Origin: Bacillota bacterium
GTDB lineage: Bacteria > Bacillota > Clostridia > Acetivibrionales > DSM-1351
Assembly: GCA_023400235.1 (NCBI GenBank)
Contig: JAEXFI010000028.1
Coordinates: 1 to 31,887 of the forward strand
Length of the DNA stretch: 31,887 nt
Reading direction: 5' to 3'
Of this stretch, positions 15,210-24,140 are shown piece after piece (position 1 is the stretch's first letter; each line of letters begins with the position of its first letter). Under the pieces are notes generated by a model that was given only the letters and a program-made list of their open reading frames with translations, was not told where the DNA came from and searched no databases. Made by a program: the position numbers and the translations under genes.

Positions 15210-17717
15210 TTATTCAGCTTCCCTTAACCGCTCGACAATTGTTGCCTTATGAATAGTGCGGTACACCTTTTCAGGCGTAAGGATACAGACTGCCAAAACC
15301 GCCAAACCTGCTATCAGGACAGGAATAAAAGGATAGCTGAAGGTTGCGTAGGTTGCTTCCTGCTGAAACAGCTTAAAAATCCCAAAGGCAGCAGCGCTTC
15401 CTAATGTAAGGACGAAAAACAGGGTTATCACAGCGTAGCCAAGCCCTTCACTCACCAGCATTTTTCTGACCTGCTTCCGGCTCATGCCCACGCATTCAAG
15501 TGTCGCCAATTCTTGTCTGCGAACCATGATGCCTACCGACATGACATTAATAAAATTGAGAATTCCAATCAAAGCGATAACAAGTGCAATGCCGCCGCCA
15601 AGAACTAATAACACCATTTTTGCGTTATTCAATTCTTCCATTGCTTCCAGCTTTGATGTCAGAGATATTTCAAAGTCGCTTCCTATCATTTGTTTCAACG
15701 CCATCAGGGCGTTCTGCTCATAATCGCTTGAAACATCTAGGTTGATTTCCCATATATTCGGGTCGTGATACATCTGGGCTAGTAACTTACCAGATACATA
15801 AACTGTAGGCGCCAAGCTGCCCCCTTCACTAAAGGAATACGGAATAAAACCACCAAGAGAGATATTTACCTTTTTACTGTCCGGCAGCTCATCAAGACCT
15901 GACTTGCTAAATCGCAAGGGTGAGATTGCCAACTGGTGAATATTTGCAAATAAGCCGGGATTATCAGTTGCAATCAGTGCAAACTCGCCGCGTTCAAATG
16001 CTCCAACGTTAATGGGCCTATGAATAGTTTCGTTCATTTTTTTGATAACTTCTCCATCAACCCCCACAATGAAGCCTCGGAAATTTCTATTTATATCAGC
16101 TTCGGTCAAAGTTTCAAGTTTATTTTGCTTACTGTAATCAGTTACATATTGCCCAAACTCTTTTGAAGAATAATCAAGGCGCATCCATTCCCTTGTCTTG
16201 GTATTTAAACGTTCAAAGCCAGGCAGGGCTTTCAGTTTATTTAAAAAGTCATTTTCAAATTTCTTCTTGGGTTCAATAGTGTTAACTGTGTTATTCTTCA
16301 ATATAAAATCGCTTTTGTACATGGATTCAACATAGCTGTCCATGTCCATACTGAAAACCAAGGCAGTAACCGTCAAAAAGGTCGTCACTCCCAGAAAGAG
16401 GCTGAGTAATACCACAACCGCACGCTTTTTGTCCCGGAAAATATTGCGGATGGCCATTTTATACGGCTTGCCATGTGCGGAGGAAGGAGTGGTTTTTGTT
16501 TTTACTGCCACGCCCGTATATTTCTGCGCTTCTATGGGGGAGATGCCCGCGGCTTTTTTCGCCGGCTTCCACGCGCCCAATATAGCCGTGAATAAAGGAA
16601 AGACCACCGCGCCTAAATAAATAACCGGGGAGAAGGACACAACCGCAGCTGTGGAGACAGCTCCAAGCTCTGAAATAAAGAACGGAACAAACTTCAGCGA
16701 AAACAATAAGGCCAGCATTATGCCAATGGGTATCCCAAGCAGGCATAGCCGCAAAATCTGTCCAAATACAATTTGCCGAATCTGTCGGGGCGTTGTTCCA
16801 AGGGTTTTAAGCAGCCCGTAAAAACGCACATCCCGGGAAACGGATATATACAGGACATTGTAGATCAACAGATACCCTGTTAAAATCAGAAACGCAGTTA
16901 TGGCAGACAAGGCAAGCAAGCTGGAGCTGACCGAAGCAGCTCCCGGGTCATAAGGCTGAGACGGCAATACCGGCTGGTTTTCGGACAGTCTCAAAGTCTG
17001 TTTGAGCTTTTCACAATATTCCAAAACCTTTGAGTCGTTATGAAACATTACCGTTGCGGAACCGTCTTTTTCAACGGTTTTTCCGTATTTTTGAGATAAT
17101 TTTTCCGAAACGAGGATGGTATCTGCCGAATTCATTGAGTTCAGCAGTGCATAACTCGAAAACCATCCCGACAAACGGAAGCTTTCGCTAATCAGCGTAT
17201 CCTTGTTTCCGCTTTCAGTATGGTAGGTAAGAGGTATCTCCATACCAAGGGTTGGGTTATTTATGCCTAATCTCGATAGAGCTCCGCGAGAAACCATAAT
17301 TTCATTTTCCTGCTGCGGATAACGGCCTGCAATGTCCGTACAGGCGGGAGCGCGCAATTCCTCCCACTCTGCCCTGTCAAAGTAATGTAAGGACAGGGCG
17401 ATTTTCCCCATTTGCGGCGTATTTTTCACGAAACCGACGTTGTTACCCGTACCAACTGTTTTAACGTAATCCAAAGCATGGAGTTGTTCTATTTGTGAAG
17501 CCGTAGGGTGTCCCACGGCGGCGTGTGCCACTGTACCCGCAAAGCGTATTTGCTCCATTTTTACGGATTCCAGGAGGCTCATGCCTATGCTGAAAACAGA
17601 AGCAATAAGCAGTGTGGTGAGCGCAATGGCTGTGATAATAAAATAGTTTCGCTTTTTATTGGCTTTAAGGCTTCTATGTGTAAGATGCCTTATAATAGCG
17701 CCATTGTTATTTTTCAT
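15210..17717 (-). CDS. FtsX-type ABC transporter permease, large two-domain form
   Basis: Membrane partner of the ATPase encoded just upstream, 835 aa. An N-terminal membrane helix (about residues 15-40) is followed by an extracytoplasmic domain and a first FtsX block, whose cytoplasmic segment reads FYGLLKTLGTTPRQIR. A second N-terminal-like helix, large extracytoplasmic domain and FtsX block follow, with the segment ELATLECVGMSRKQVRKML. This duplicated layout is typical of clostridial lipoprotein- or antimicrobial-peptide-type permeases. The start is ATG 17717, two bases after the ATPase stop, with GGAAGGA upstream; a GTG at 17726 lies too close to that site. The cargo is unknown. A drug- or peptide-related role follows from its two-component neighbours. 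Confidence 0.92.
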   Translation of the reverse strand: MKNNNGAIIRHLTHRSLKANKKRNYFIITAIALTTLLIASVFSIGMSLLESVKMEQIRFAGTVAHAAVGHPTASQIEQLHALDYVKTVGTGNNVGFVKNTPQMGKIALSLHYFDRAEWEELRAPACTDIAGRYPQQENEIMVSRGALSRLGINNPTLGMEIPLTYHTESGNKDTLISESFRLSGWFSSYALLNSMNSADTILVSEKLSQKYGKTVEKDGSATVMFHNDSKVLEYCEKLKQTLRLSENQPVLPSQPYDPGAASVSSSLLALSAITAFLILTGYLLIYNVLYISVSRDVRFYGLLKTLGTTPRQIRQIVFGQILRLCLLGIPIGIMLALLFSLKFVPFFISELGAVSTAAVVSFSPVIYLGAVVFPLFTAILGAWKPAKKAAGISPIEAQKYTGVAVKTKTTPSSAHGKPYKMAIRNIFRDKKRAVVVLLSLFLGVTTFLTVTALVFSMDMDSYVESMYKSDFILKNNTVNTIEPKKKFENDFLNKLKALPGFERLNTKTREWMRLDYSSKEFGQYVTDYSKQNKLETLTEADINRNFRGFIVGVDGEVIKKMNETIHRPINVGAFERGEFALIATDNPGLFANIHQLAISPLRFSKSGLDELPDSKKVNISLGGFIPYSFSEGGSLAPTVYVSGKLLAQMYHDPNIWEINLDVSSDYEQNALMALKQMIGSDFEISLTSKLEAMEELNNAKMVLLVLGGGIALVIALIGILNFINVMSVGIMVRRQELATLECVGMSRKQVRKMLVSEGLGYAVITLFFVLTLGSAAAFGIFKLFQQEATYATFSYPFIPVLIAGLAVLAVCILTPEKVYRTIHKATIVERLREAE

Positions 17718-17718
17718 G

Positions 17719-18396
17719 TTAGCCACGTCCTTCCCGGAGGATTTTGCCGTCCTCTATGTGGATAACGCGGTGTGCAAGCTGGGCAATCTGCTCGTTATGG
17801 GTAATCATAATCATGGTTTGATGAAATTTTTCAGAAGTCATTTTCAGTACGCCCAAGACATCCTGACTGGTTTTCGTGTCCAAATTGCCGGTAGGCTCAT
17901 CCGCAAGTAAAATGGACGGCTTGGTGGCAAGAGCACGGGCAATGGCTACGCGCTGCTGCTGACCGCCGGAAAGCATGCCGGGCAGATTGTTGCGTTTCCC
18001 GGTAAGTCCCAGTGTGTCAATAATCTTGTCTATAAAAGCTCCGTCTATTGCGCTGCCGTCGAGTTCAACAGGCAATACGATGTTTTCATAAACATTTAAA
18101 ATCGGAACAAGGTTATAGTTCTGGAACACAAAGCCAACATTGCGCCTGCGGAAGATTGTAAGCTGCTCGTCCGACATTTTTGCAAGCTCCTGTCCATCAA
18201 CAAGCACTTTTCCCTCTGTGGGCTTGTCAAGCCCCCCCAGCAAATGCAGAAGCGTACTTTTTCCGGAGCCGGACATTCCCACAACTGCCACGAATTCTCC
18301 GGCTTCCACAGTTAAATCAACGCCATCAAGGGCGCGGACGAGATTTGGTTCCTTTCCATAGTGCTTTTTAAGTCCCTGCGTTAATAAGACCGGCAT
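17719..18396 (-). CDS. ABC transporter ATPase, MacB/LolD family
   Basis: Cytoplasmic ATPase of 225 aa that energises the adjoining FtsX permease. Walker A is GMSGSGKST, followed by the Q-loop FVFQNYNLVP, signature LSGGQQQRVAIARAL, Walker B ILLADEPTGNLD and H-loop MITHN. The length and the LDTKTS sequence after Walker B fit MacB/LolD and BceA-type ATPases. The start ATG 18396 follows GGGAGAG. It lies between the sensor kinase and the permease on the same strand, with a 71-bp gap after the kinase gene and tight linkage to the permease gene, so the four genes probably form one operon. Confidence 0.95.
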   Translation of the reverse strand: MPVLLTQGLKKHYGKEPNLVRALDGVDLTVEAGEFVAVVGMSGSGKSTLLHLLGGLDKPTEGKVLVDGQELAKMSDEQLTIFRRRNVGFVFQNYNLVPILNVYENIVLPVELDGSAIDGAFIDKIIDTLGLTGKRNNLPGMLSGGQQQRVAIARALATKPSILLADEPTGNLDTKTSQDVLGVLKMTSEKFHQTMIMITHNEQIAQLAHRVIHIEDGKILREGRG

Positions 18397-18467
18397 TTCT
18401 TCACTCTCCCTTCGCTTATGCTTTCATCATAGCGCCCGATTCTTACAGGCTCCTAACAGAAGGGGCT

Positions 18468-19385
18468 TTAGTTCTTACAGTTTTGTAAGAACATTGAGAA
18501 GGTTGTATACTGCCCCGGCTTGGAATCTACAAGAATATAGCCGGCCTGTTTCTGAAGGATCAAGGCTGCCAGATAAAGCCCTAAGCCGGCCCCGCCAACA
18601 TCCTTGGCGTTCCGCCCCCGATAAAACCGCTTAAAGATGGAATTCCATTCATCCAGAGCAATGCCCGTGCCATAGTCGGTAATGCTGATTTTCGTATAGA
18701 GGGGCAGAGTTTCTACAGATATATTGATTTCATTGTCAGGTGAGGAATATTTGACGGCGTTTTCCAGAATATTTGTGATGGCCTCGCTTGTCCATTTGCG
18801 GTCATGCAGCAAGGGGATATCCTCAAAATACGCAGTATGAATGGTAAGGTTCTTCTTGGCCGCCGCTCCGTATACGGTACTGATGCTGTCAGAAATGGTC
18901 TGCTTGATACCTGTTGGAACAGGAGACATTTCGATGGCTCCTATCTCCAGCCTGGACATTTTTATAAGGCTGTCCATCATCCATTGCAGCTTTTCAGTTC
19001 CCATTTTAATGCGGGATAAAAATTCCTGCCTCTCCGCATCCGTAAGGCTTCCCTCCAGCAGCAGGTCTGTATACATGGCCACACCGGACAGGGGAGTCTT
19101 CATCTGATGGGACATATCCGATATGAAGCCTTGTATAATTTCTTTCTCCTGCCTGGTTTGAGAAATATCCATTGTATTCATCTGAAGGATTTTGACGGCT
19201 TTATGTGTCAGCTTGGAAAGCCTGCTGTCTGCGGCGGCTTCAGATGAAAGCTCCGGATTCCTGGCTAATACACTGTCCAAAACTCCTTCAATAGAATCGA
19301 AAGTTCTCTTTATATAGCGATAGCTGAAAAGGAGGGTCAAGCCGCACAAAATGACAGCAAGGACAATAGTAAATGTAAGCACCAT
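18468..19385 (-). CDS. Sensor histidine kinase of the ABC module
   Basis: Kinase of 305 aa with a single obvious membrane helix at the N-terminus (MVLTFTIVLAVILCGLTLLF) and almost no extracellular part. The HisKA box FISDMSHQMKTPLSG has phospho-acceptor His93. The catalytic domain shows the N-box ILENAVKYSS, the G1 box ITDYGTGI and the G2 box GAGLGLYLA. Small kinases without a sensor domain next to FtsX transporters commonly sense through the transporter. ATG 19385 is chosen because GGAGGG lies eight bases before it and it follows the regulator stop by two bases; the longer TTG 19406 start overlaps the regulator gene and has no ribosome site. Confidence 0.93.
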   Translation of the reverse strand: MVLTFTIVLAVILCGLTLLFSYRYIKRTFDSIEGVLDSVLARNPELSSEAAADSRLSKLTHKAVKILQMNTMDISQTRQEKEIIQGFISDMSHQMKTPLSGVAMYTDLLLEGSLTDAERQEFLSRIKMGTEKLQWMMDSLIKMSRLEIGAIEMSPVPTGIKQTISDSISTVYGAAAKKNLTIHTAYFEDIPLLHDRKWTSEAITNILENAVKYSSPDNEINISVETLPLYTKISITDYGTGIALDEWNSIFKRFYRGRNAKDVGGAGLGLYLAALILQKQAGYILVDSKPGQYTTFSMFLQNCKN

Positions 19386-19387
19386 CC

Positions 19388-20071
19388 TTAAAGCCCTCCA
19401 TTCCAAATGTAGCCCATGCCGTGGATAGTCTTAATGATCTTGGGATTTTTCGGGTCGTCCTCCAGTTTTGCACGCAAACGGCTGATATTCACCGGCAGGG
19501 TGTTTTCATCCACAAAATTTCCAGTGTTATCCCACAGGGCGGAGAGGATTTGTTCTTTTGACAGCACTTGCCCGGCATTTGTCATAAGGAAAACAAGCAG
19601 CTTGAATTCCGTAATGCTTATGGAGATTTCTTCTTCACCCCGATAAAATTTGCAGGTGCCCGTATCCAGCCTGTATTGGCCCGAGCCGATGATATGTCTG
19701 CTTTCCGCTTCGGTGCGGCGCAGCAGGGCTTCCACTCTGGCCCTGAGGACGGAGAGTGAAAACGGCTTGGTAATATAGTCGTCCGCACCGGCTAAGAGTC
19801 CAGATACCTCGTCTGTTTCCAAATCGCAAACCGTAAGCATGATGATAGGCACATTTGAATATGTCCTGATTTCTTTGCAAAAGTCCATTCCGTTGCCGTC
19901 GGGCAGTCCCAAATCCAGTATGATAAGGTCTGCTTTGTGCTGCCCCAGGAGTTGTTTTCCTTCTTTAACCGAGTTTGCCGAAACAGCATGATACCCGTCC
20001 TTCTCAAAGGTAAAAGCAATGCCACGGTTTAAGTTTTCATCATCTTCCAATATCAAAATCGTCTTTTTCAT
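19388..20071 (-). CDS. OmpR-family response regulator of the ABC module
   Basis: DNA-binding regulator of 227 aa. The receiver domain has the acidic pair in ILEDDENLN, phospho-acceptor Asp53 in LIILDLGLPDGNG and Lys in YITKPFS. The C-terminal winged helix (about 130-225) includes ITEFKLLVFLMTNAGQVLSKE and the closing TIHGMGYIWN. The start ATG 20071 is preceded by GGAGGT; a longer in-frame reading from 20176 lacks a ribosome site. As first gene of the probable four-gene operon it likely controls the downstream transporter. A palindrome CGCTTAAGCG at 20188-20197 lies in its upstream region. Confidence 0.94.
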   Translation of the reverse strand: MKKTILILEDDENLNRGIAFTFEKDGYHAVSANSVKEGKQLLGQHKADLIILDLGLPDGNGMDFCKEIRTYSNVPIIMLTVCDLETDEVSGLLAGADDYITKPFSLSVLRARVEALLRRTEAESRHIIGSGQYRLDTGTCKFYRGEEEISISITEFKLLVFLMTNAGQVLSKEQILSALWDNTGNFVDENTLPVNISRLRAKLEDDPKNPKIIKTIHGMGYIWNGGL

Positions 20072-20357
20072 TGTATACCTCCGTTGTTCATTGCCTTGCT
20101 TCAGGTGCGGGTCCTGAGGCTTTGTTTCCTTTCTATTAAGGCAAAACCTCATATAATCAATTTTTAACGCCTCCAAATCATTATATGCGCTTAAGCGGAT
20201 AGATACAAGTTTAACGCAAAACAGCAGGCAGGCAACTTTTGTACTGAAATTATGGTTTTTATTTAGTTAGCTATTTATACTACAATATCGATAAAATATG
20301 GTAAAATATCAATAATTGGATGAAAGTGTAATTGCGGATGAGGTTGTGAGGGAAGAT

Positions 20358-20744
20358 ATGAAAAATTATACTCAAGTTTATGTGAAAAATAGTTTTGAAG
20401 CGGCAGAAATGTATTGCAAAGCTTTTGGTGCAGAAATCACATTTGAAATTATGAATGCTGATAAAACTGCTTATGCACACTGTGAATTATCTGTAGACGG
20501 TGAAGGGTTTTTAGCGTTAAGTGAAGCGGCAAATCCTTGTGACATAAACATAGTCCACAAAATGAAATGGGAAACTATGACGTTTAATGTTTTTGAGATG
20601 GGAAGCGAAGAGGCGGTTTATAATGCTTTTAATATTTTGAGTAACGGCGGTGTTATTATTAATCCCATTCAGGAAGTTCCATGGAGCAAGTGTTGTGCCA
20701 CAGTTATAGATAAATTTGGAGTGTGCTGGTGGATTGCAATTTGA
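20358..20744 (+). CDS. VOC-superfamily (PhnB/glyoxalase-like) protein
   Basis: Small protein of 128 aa with the look of a PhnB-type VOC fold: an N-terminal YVKNSFEAAEMYCKAFGAE, a middle strand pair with AHCELSVDGEGFLALSEA, and a closing PWSKCCATVIDKFGVCWWIAI that matches the usual W-G-x-x-x-G-x-x-x-D-x-F-G-x-x-W ending in degenerate form. These proteins dimerise and often bind small molecules or antibiotics. The actual substrate cannot be inferred. ATG 20358 follows GAGGGA; an in-frame TTG at 20316 is less likely. It stands alone between two divergent or unrelated units. Confidence 0.8.
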   Translation: MKNYTQVYVKNSFEAAEMYCKAFGAEITFEIMNADKTAYAHCELSVDGEGFLALSEAANPCDINIVHKMKWETMTFNVFEMGSEEAVYNAFNILSNGGVIINPIQEVPWSKCCATVIDKFGVCWWIAI

Positions 20745-20756
20745 TAAAGCTAATGA

Positions 20757-20811
20757 GCAATTATCAGAGGTTAATTATACTTCTCAATGCTTATTAATTG
20801 CGGGCTTTTTT
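20757..20811 (+). terminator. Probable terminator after the VOC gene
   Basis: GCAATTA (20757-20763) pairs with TAATTGC (20795-20801), and GGGC followed by six T residues comes directly after. The loop is long (31 nt), so this is a moderate call. Confidence 0.5.
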
Positions 20812-20855
20812 ATGAAATTTGAATATTAGAGGTGTATCAGGGAGGTATCAGCTGT

Positions 20856-21617
20856 ATGCCCACATGCGTAATTAAAGATATTGAGCTTTTTTATGAAGAC
20901 ATTGGTGTTGGTGAACCTATATTGTTTCTGCACAGCCACTTTAATCGTGGCATTCTTGCGTTTGCCTGCCAGATGCAGGCATTTAATAAGCAATACAGGT
21001 GTATCCTGCCTGATTTCAGGGGACATGGAAGGACACGCTGTGACAGTCTTGTATGGGATGCAGGGATGATACTTGAGGATATGACAGCATTTTTGGATGC
21101 ACTTGGTTTACAGCGCGTCCATGTTGTTGGATACAGTGCAGGGGGAGGTATTGGTTTTCACATGGCCGTGCAATACCCGCAATATGTTGCTTCACTTACC
21201 AGTATTGGCTGTGATGGTTTTCCTTTTGCTGAAAACGCATATGACTTTTTGCCTGAGAATTTAATAAAAAACCAACAGTATGATGTTATTGAGCAAATGA
21301 AAAAAAAGCATTTTGAAGCACACCGTGGCAATTGGCAGGAGTTTATGCGCCAATCGGTATACGATAATGATATTTATCCCAATTTATCAAGAGAAAATCT
21401 CAGGAGCATAGCTGCTCCAGTGTTTATCATAGTGGGTGAAAATGATACTCTTATAAATAAAGAGGAACTGAAAGAGGCAAAAACCTTGATACCCCATTGC
21501 CAGGTGCTGATTACGCCAAACGGACAACATTCTACCCACATGTTAGGAGAACATACTCTGGAAATTAATCGTAGAATAAGTGATTTTCTGCATGAAAATG
21601 CCATATCAAGGAAATGA
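20856..21617 (+). CDS. Alpha/beta hydrolase
   Basis: Soluble hydrolase of 253 aa. The oxyanion region is FLHSHFNRG. The nucleophile elbow GYSAGG carries Ser94, the acid is Asp197 in VGENDTL and the base His225 in NGQHST, a complete catalytic triad. The sequence PDFRGHGRT before the elbow is typical of the esterase/haloperoxidase-like branch. ATG 20856 is preferred because GGGAGG lies nine bases upstream and inside the longer GTG 20832 reading. Its substrate is unknown. It is monocistronic and convergent with the next gene. Confidence 0.9.
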   Translation: MPTCVIKDIELFYEDIGVGEPILFLHSHFNRGILAFACQMQAFNKQYRCILPDFRGHGRTRCDSLVWDAGMILEDMTAFLDALGLQRVHVVGYSAGGGIGFHMAVQYPQYVASLTSIGCDGFPFAENAYDFLPENLIKNQQYDVIEQMKKKHFEAHRGNWQEFMRQSVYDNDIYPNLSRENLRSIAAPVFIIVGENDTLINKEELKEAKTLIPHCQVLITPNGQHSTHMLGEHTLEINRRISDFLHENAISRK

Positions 21618-21687
21618 GAGATACGCATGTAATTATGAATTTAAACAGGCCTTTTCGGTGCTGACAACGGTGTAAAAACTAAAACTA

Positions 21688-21708
21688 GCCGCATGCCAGA
21701 AAAACGGC
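21688..21708. terminator. Weak hairpin between convergent genes
   Basis: GCCG (21688-21691) and CGGC (21705-21708) can pair, with T-rich DNA on both sides (GATTTTT on plus, TAGTTTTAGTTTTT on minus). Four base pairs are few, so the call is tentative. Confidence 0.35.
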
Positions 21709-21713
21709 GATTT

Positions 21714-22127
21714 TTATATGGGCTTATCAGCCCAATCTATGCCCGGTACAAGTTCAAAGCGTGTGGACCCGGTACAGGTATAACCAATCAAGTCATATAT
21801 GGCATCAGGTTTTTTTTCTCGTATATGTTGTACCAAGGTTTTAGCCAGCGTCAGTTCGATGAGTTCTTCCTCGGACAAAGGGCTCTGATTGACAGCCTTG
21901 TTAAATTCCAGATCAATAATGAAATAAAAGATAGAATCAACATATCCTTCACAGTAAAGATTAACTGCTGCTTCCAGGATCTTTTTGGAACTGCCGAACC
22001 TTGTTTTAAAGTTTTCCTCAGAGAAAAAACTGCGTAACATTCCTCGATGGTGAATAATTTTATAAATGGAAACCACTGATGATAATAAATCCTTATACGA
22101 ATCGTCTTTTGGTATTACCTGATACAT
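21714..22127 (-). CDS. Hypothetical protein in the RNA-repair island
   Basis: A 137-aa protein of unrecognised family with a clear start: GGGAGGT precedes ATG 22127. The composition is soluble and mixed helical, with no membrane segment or signal. Acidic helices around residues 83-100 (SPLSEEELIELTLAKTLVQH) and the C-terminal YTCTGSTRFELVPGIDWADK are the most distinctive parts. It lies 43 bases after the first nucleotidyltransferase gene on the same strand, so it probably belongs to the same transcript. A role as accessory factor or regulator of the nucleotidyltransferases is inference from position only. Confidence 0.75.
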   Translation of the reverse strand: MYQVIPKDDSYKDLLSSVVSIYKIIHHRGMLRSFFSEENFKTRFGSSKKILEAAVNLYCEGYVDSIFYFIIDLEFNKAVNQSPLSEEELIELTLAKTLVQHIREKKPDAIYDLIGYTCTGSTRFELVPGIDWADKPI

Positions 22128-22170
22128 ATGATAACCTCCCAGTAAATTGATATATGTTGCTCAGCAAAAG

Positions 22171-23178
22171 TTATCCCATAAGTAATACTTTGCTGTAAAT
22201 CTCTATCATTAAGTCTTCAACACCTTTATAATCTGGTTCTTCCGGGAGAGAAGTATTTGCAGCAGCAGCTTTAAATTGCTGCTCATACTCATCCAGCATT
22301 TCAAAAATCTCTGAATAACTATATTTTCCACTGCGAATATCAAGAAAAAAGGCTCTTTCTTTCTCTCTATAGGTATTTATACCTTTACCTTCAAGGATTT
22401 CTGTACCTGTAACAAGAAGGCGGATCAAGTGCATTGCGTGCTTATTTAGATGAAGTTCATCCTTCTTGCTATTTCTGTGATTAAGCTTGGAATAATCTTT
22501 AACTATGTTGTTCATATCAGAGTAAATATTTTTAAAGTCCCTTAAGGGATAGTGTTTCAGGTTTATATCAATAAATATTTCTGTGTCCATTTCTTCTCTT
22601 GCTGATTTATCAATGGATAAGCTTATCTCCCTGTCAGTAAAGCTTTTATAAGTCCTTTTCAGATGATCCATCTGTCCTAATATACTATTTAAAATATGTT
22701 GCTCTTTTTCTGCTTGGGGATAGTTGTCCCTTGCAAGAGCATTTTGAAGCCTTCTAAGTTGGGCTGTGGCATAGTTGCCAAAGCTTTGTACAGCCTTTCT
22801 AGATAAAAACAAATCAACATTGTCTCTCAGGAGTTGTCCTTCCTTGCTCAGATAAAGAAGATGGTCTGGTTTCGTGCCAAGTATCTCAAGAACATTTGGG
22901 TTGCAGTTTAAACAGAGGGATATAAATTTCTTTAGTCCATATACGACTGTATCGGTTGTCCTGTCCTCAAATTGCTCAAAACCTGACAATCCCATAACAT
23001 CCTGTTTCGTCTCCACAGAGACACCTCTGACATCAATGTCAATGGTGTCTACATTAGTGCCGTAGGCTATAGAACCTGCAGTTGTGAGGATTAAGACATT
23101 TTTGCCCAGGTGGGGGTCTTTCCTTAAAAACTCATATTCTTTTGAATTAAGCTTATCTTTTATAGTTTGAATATTCAT
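22171..23178 (-). CDS. RlaP-like nucleotidyltransferase (polymerase-beta fold), paralogue 1
   Basis: Predicted nucleotidyltransferase of 335 aa. The active-site pattern is AGSIAYGTNVDTIDIDVRG, with the G-S pair at 35-36 and metal-binding acids Asp47 and Asp49. This, with the following segment on flanking Phe/Asp and YGLKKFISLCLNCNPNVLEIL, resembles the RlaP/YcgL family (PF10127), a nucleotidyltransferase seen beside RNA ligases. The C-terminal half is helical. ATG 23178 is used because GGAGG sits seven bases upstream; TTG 23184 is too close. It follows the second paralogue by 19 bases. A role in adding nucleotides to RNA ends before ligation is inferred from the family and the nearby RtcB, not proven. 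Confidence 0.85.
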   Translation of the reverse strand: MNIQTIKDKLNSKEYEFLRKDPHLGKNVLILTTAGSIAYGTNVDTIDIDVRGVSVETKQDVMGLSGFEQFEDRTTDTVVYGLKKFISLCLNCNPNVLEILGTKPDHLLYLSKEGQLLRDNVDLFLSRKAVQSFGNYATAQLRRLQNALARDNYPQAEKEQHILNSILGQMDHLKRTYKSFTDREISLSIDKSAREEMDTEIFIDINLKHYPLRDFKNIYSDMNNIVKDYSKLNHRNSKKDELHLNKHAMHLIRLLVTGTEILEGKGINTYREKERAFFLDIRSGKYSYSEIFEMLDEYEQQFKAAAANTSLPEEPDYKGVEDLMIEIYSKVLLMG

Positions 23179-23197
23179 ACACAATCCTCCTGAACAG

Positions 23198-23968
23198 CTA
23201 AGCCCATATTTCCTTAATAGAATCTCTGAACAATGCGTTCAAAGGCTCATACTCGGATTTTTTATCTTTTCTGACGGTTTTAAGAAATTGCTCATAATGT
23301 TCAATTCTGCTTCCAAGAAAATCAATTATTATTTGACTTTTTGGTTCAATATCAATCTCCAAGCCGGAGGTCTTTTTATCAAGCAGCTTATAAATTTCAT
23401 CTACCAGGATGTCCTCCAACTGCAGCTCAGCCATAAGCTTGCTAAACTCCATCGGGGGCATTGTGTTCTTCTTTTCAATCCACATACATGCCAGAATAGG
23501 TCTTAATATATAGAAGTACTTTTTTATCTTAACCTGGTCTGTACTCATAACGTCTTCAAACTTTCTTCTTGCAATATGAAGATAGTGATATATTGCAGGA
23601 ACTGATGAAAAATAATCAGGTAAAAGCTCTCGCAGCTTTTGAGCTGTACAGTAATTTTCTCTGTATATAATAGGCGAGCTGAGCCATTCCAGTAATGTAG
23701 GATTGGACTTTTTATAGTGGAGCAAGGCCTTTCGGATATCCCAACCGTTTATATCTAATAGGCTATTGATCGGAACCTCAATAAAATCCTTTTTGTCTTC
23801 AATTGATAAGTACCAGTCAGCAGTGTGAGCATAAATAAATCTTACATCATAATCACTATCCTGTGATGCAAAGCCCCAGCCCCTGCTGCCGGATTCAACA
23901 GCATAGAGGATTTTAATATTGTTTTCCTTTTCTATTTCACCAAGCTTGTTCACGATAACATCTCTCAT
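23198..23968 (-). CDS. RlaP-like nucleotidyltransferase (polymerase-beta fold), paralogue 2
   Basis: Predicted nucleotidyltransferase of 256 aa, the canonical RlaP/YcgL size. The active site reads ESGSRGWGFASQDSDYDVRF: G-S at 27-28, Asp39 and Asp41. Further signatures are NGWDIRKALLHYKKSNPTLLEWL and a helical C-terminus with YFYILRPILACMWIEKK. The start ATG 23968 follows GGGGG. It is first in a leftward operon with paralogue 1 and the 137-aa orphan, divergent from the WYL regulators, so one intergenic region can control both arms. Having two diverged copies suggests two substrates or a heteromer; that is inference. Confidence 0.9.
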   Translation of the reverse strand: MRDVIVNKLGEIEKENNIKILYAVESGSRGWGFASQDSDYDVRFIYAHTADWYLSIEDKKDFIEVPINSLLDINGWDIRKALLHYKKSNPTLLEWLSSPIIYRENYCTAQKLRELLPDYFSSVPAIYHYLHIARRKFEDVMSTDQVKIKKYFYILRPILACMWIEKKNTMPPMEFSKLMAELQLEDILVDEIYKLLDKKTSGLEIDIEPKSQIIIDFLGSRIEHYEQFLKTVRKDKKSEYEPLNALFRDSIKEIWA

Positions 23969-24014
23969 CAGCTTTTCCCCCTATGTCCTTTTGTTCCAAG
24001 CATTTATTTTTTAG

Positions 24015-24020
24015 ATTATA
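24015..24020 (-). promoter_or_regulatory. -10 element for the leftward nucleotidyltransferase operon
   Basis: A perfect TATAAT reads on the minus strand at 24020-24015, about 47 bases before the ATG of the first nucleotidyltransferase gene. The best upstream hexamer is TTAACT (24045-24040), 19 bases away, a weak -35. This suggests an activated or repressed promoter. Confidence 0.45.
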
Positions 24021-24057
24021 ACATATATAATTTTGAAAAAGTTAAAAACAGGAAAGG

Positions 24058-24086
24058 TTGCAAACTTTTTGTCTCCAACTTATATT
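24058..24086 (+). promoter_or_regulatory. Promoter of the WYL regulator genes
   Basis: TTGCAA (24058-24063), a 17-base spacer and TATATT (24081-24086) form a fair vegetative promoter about 55 bases before the first WYL gene. The first 17 bases of the region, TTGCAARCTTTTTGTCT, recur at 26487-26503 ahead of the tRNA-like RNA. Confidence 0.5.
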
Positions 24087-24140
24087 CTGCCCACGCCAGG
24101 ATTATGATAAAATCATTGTATATAAATCGGAGGGGCAGAT

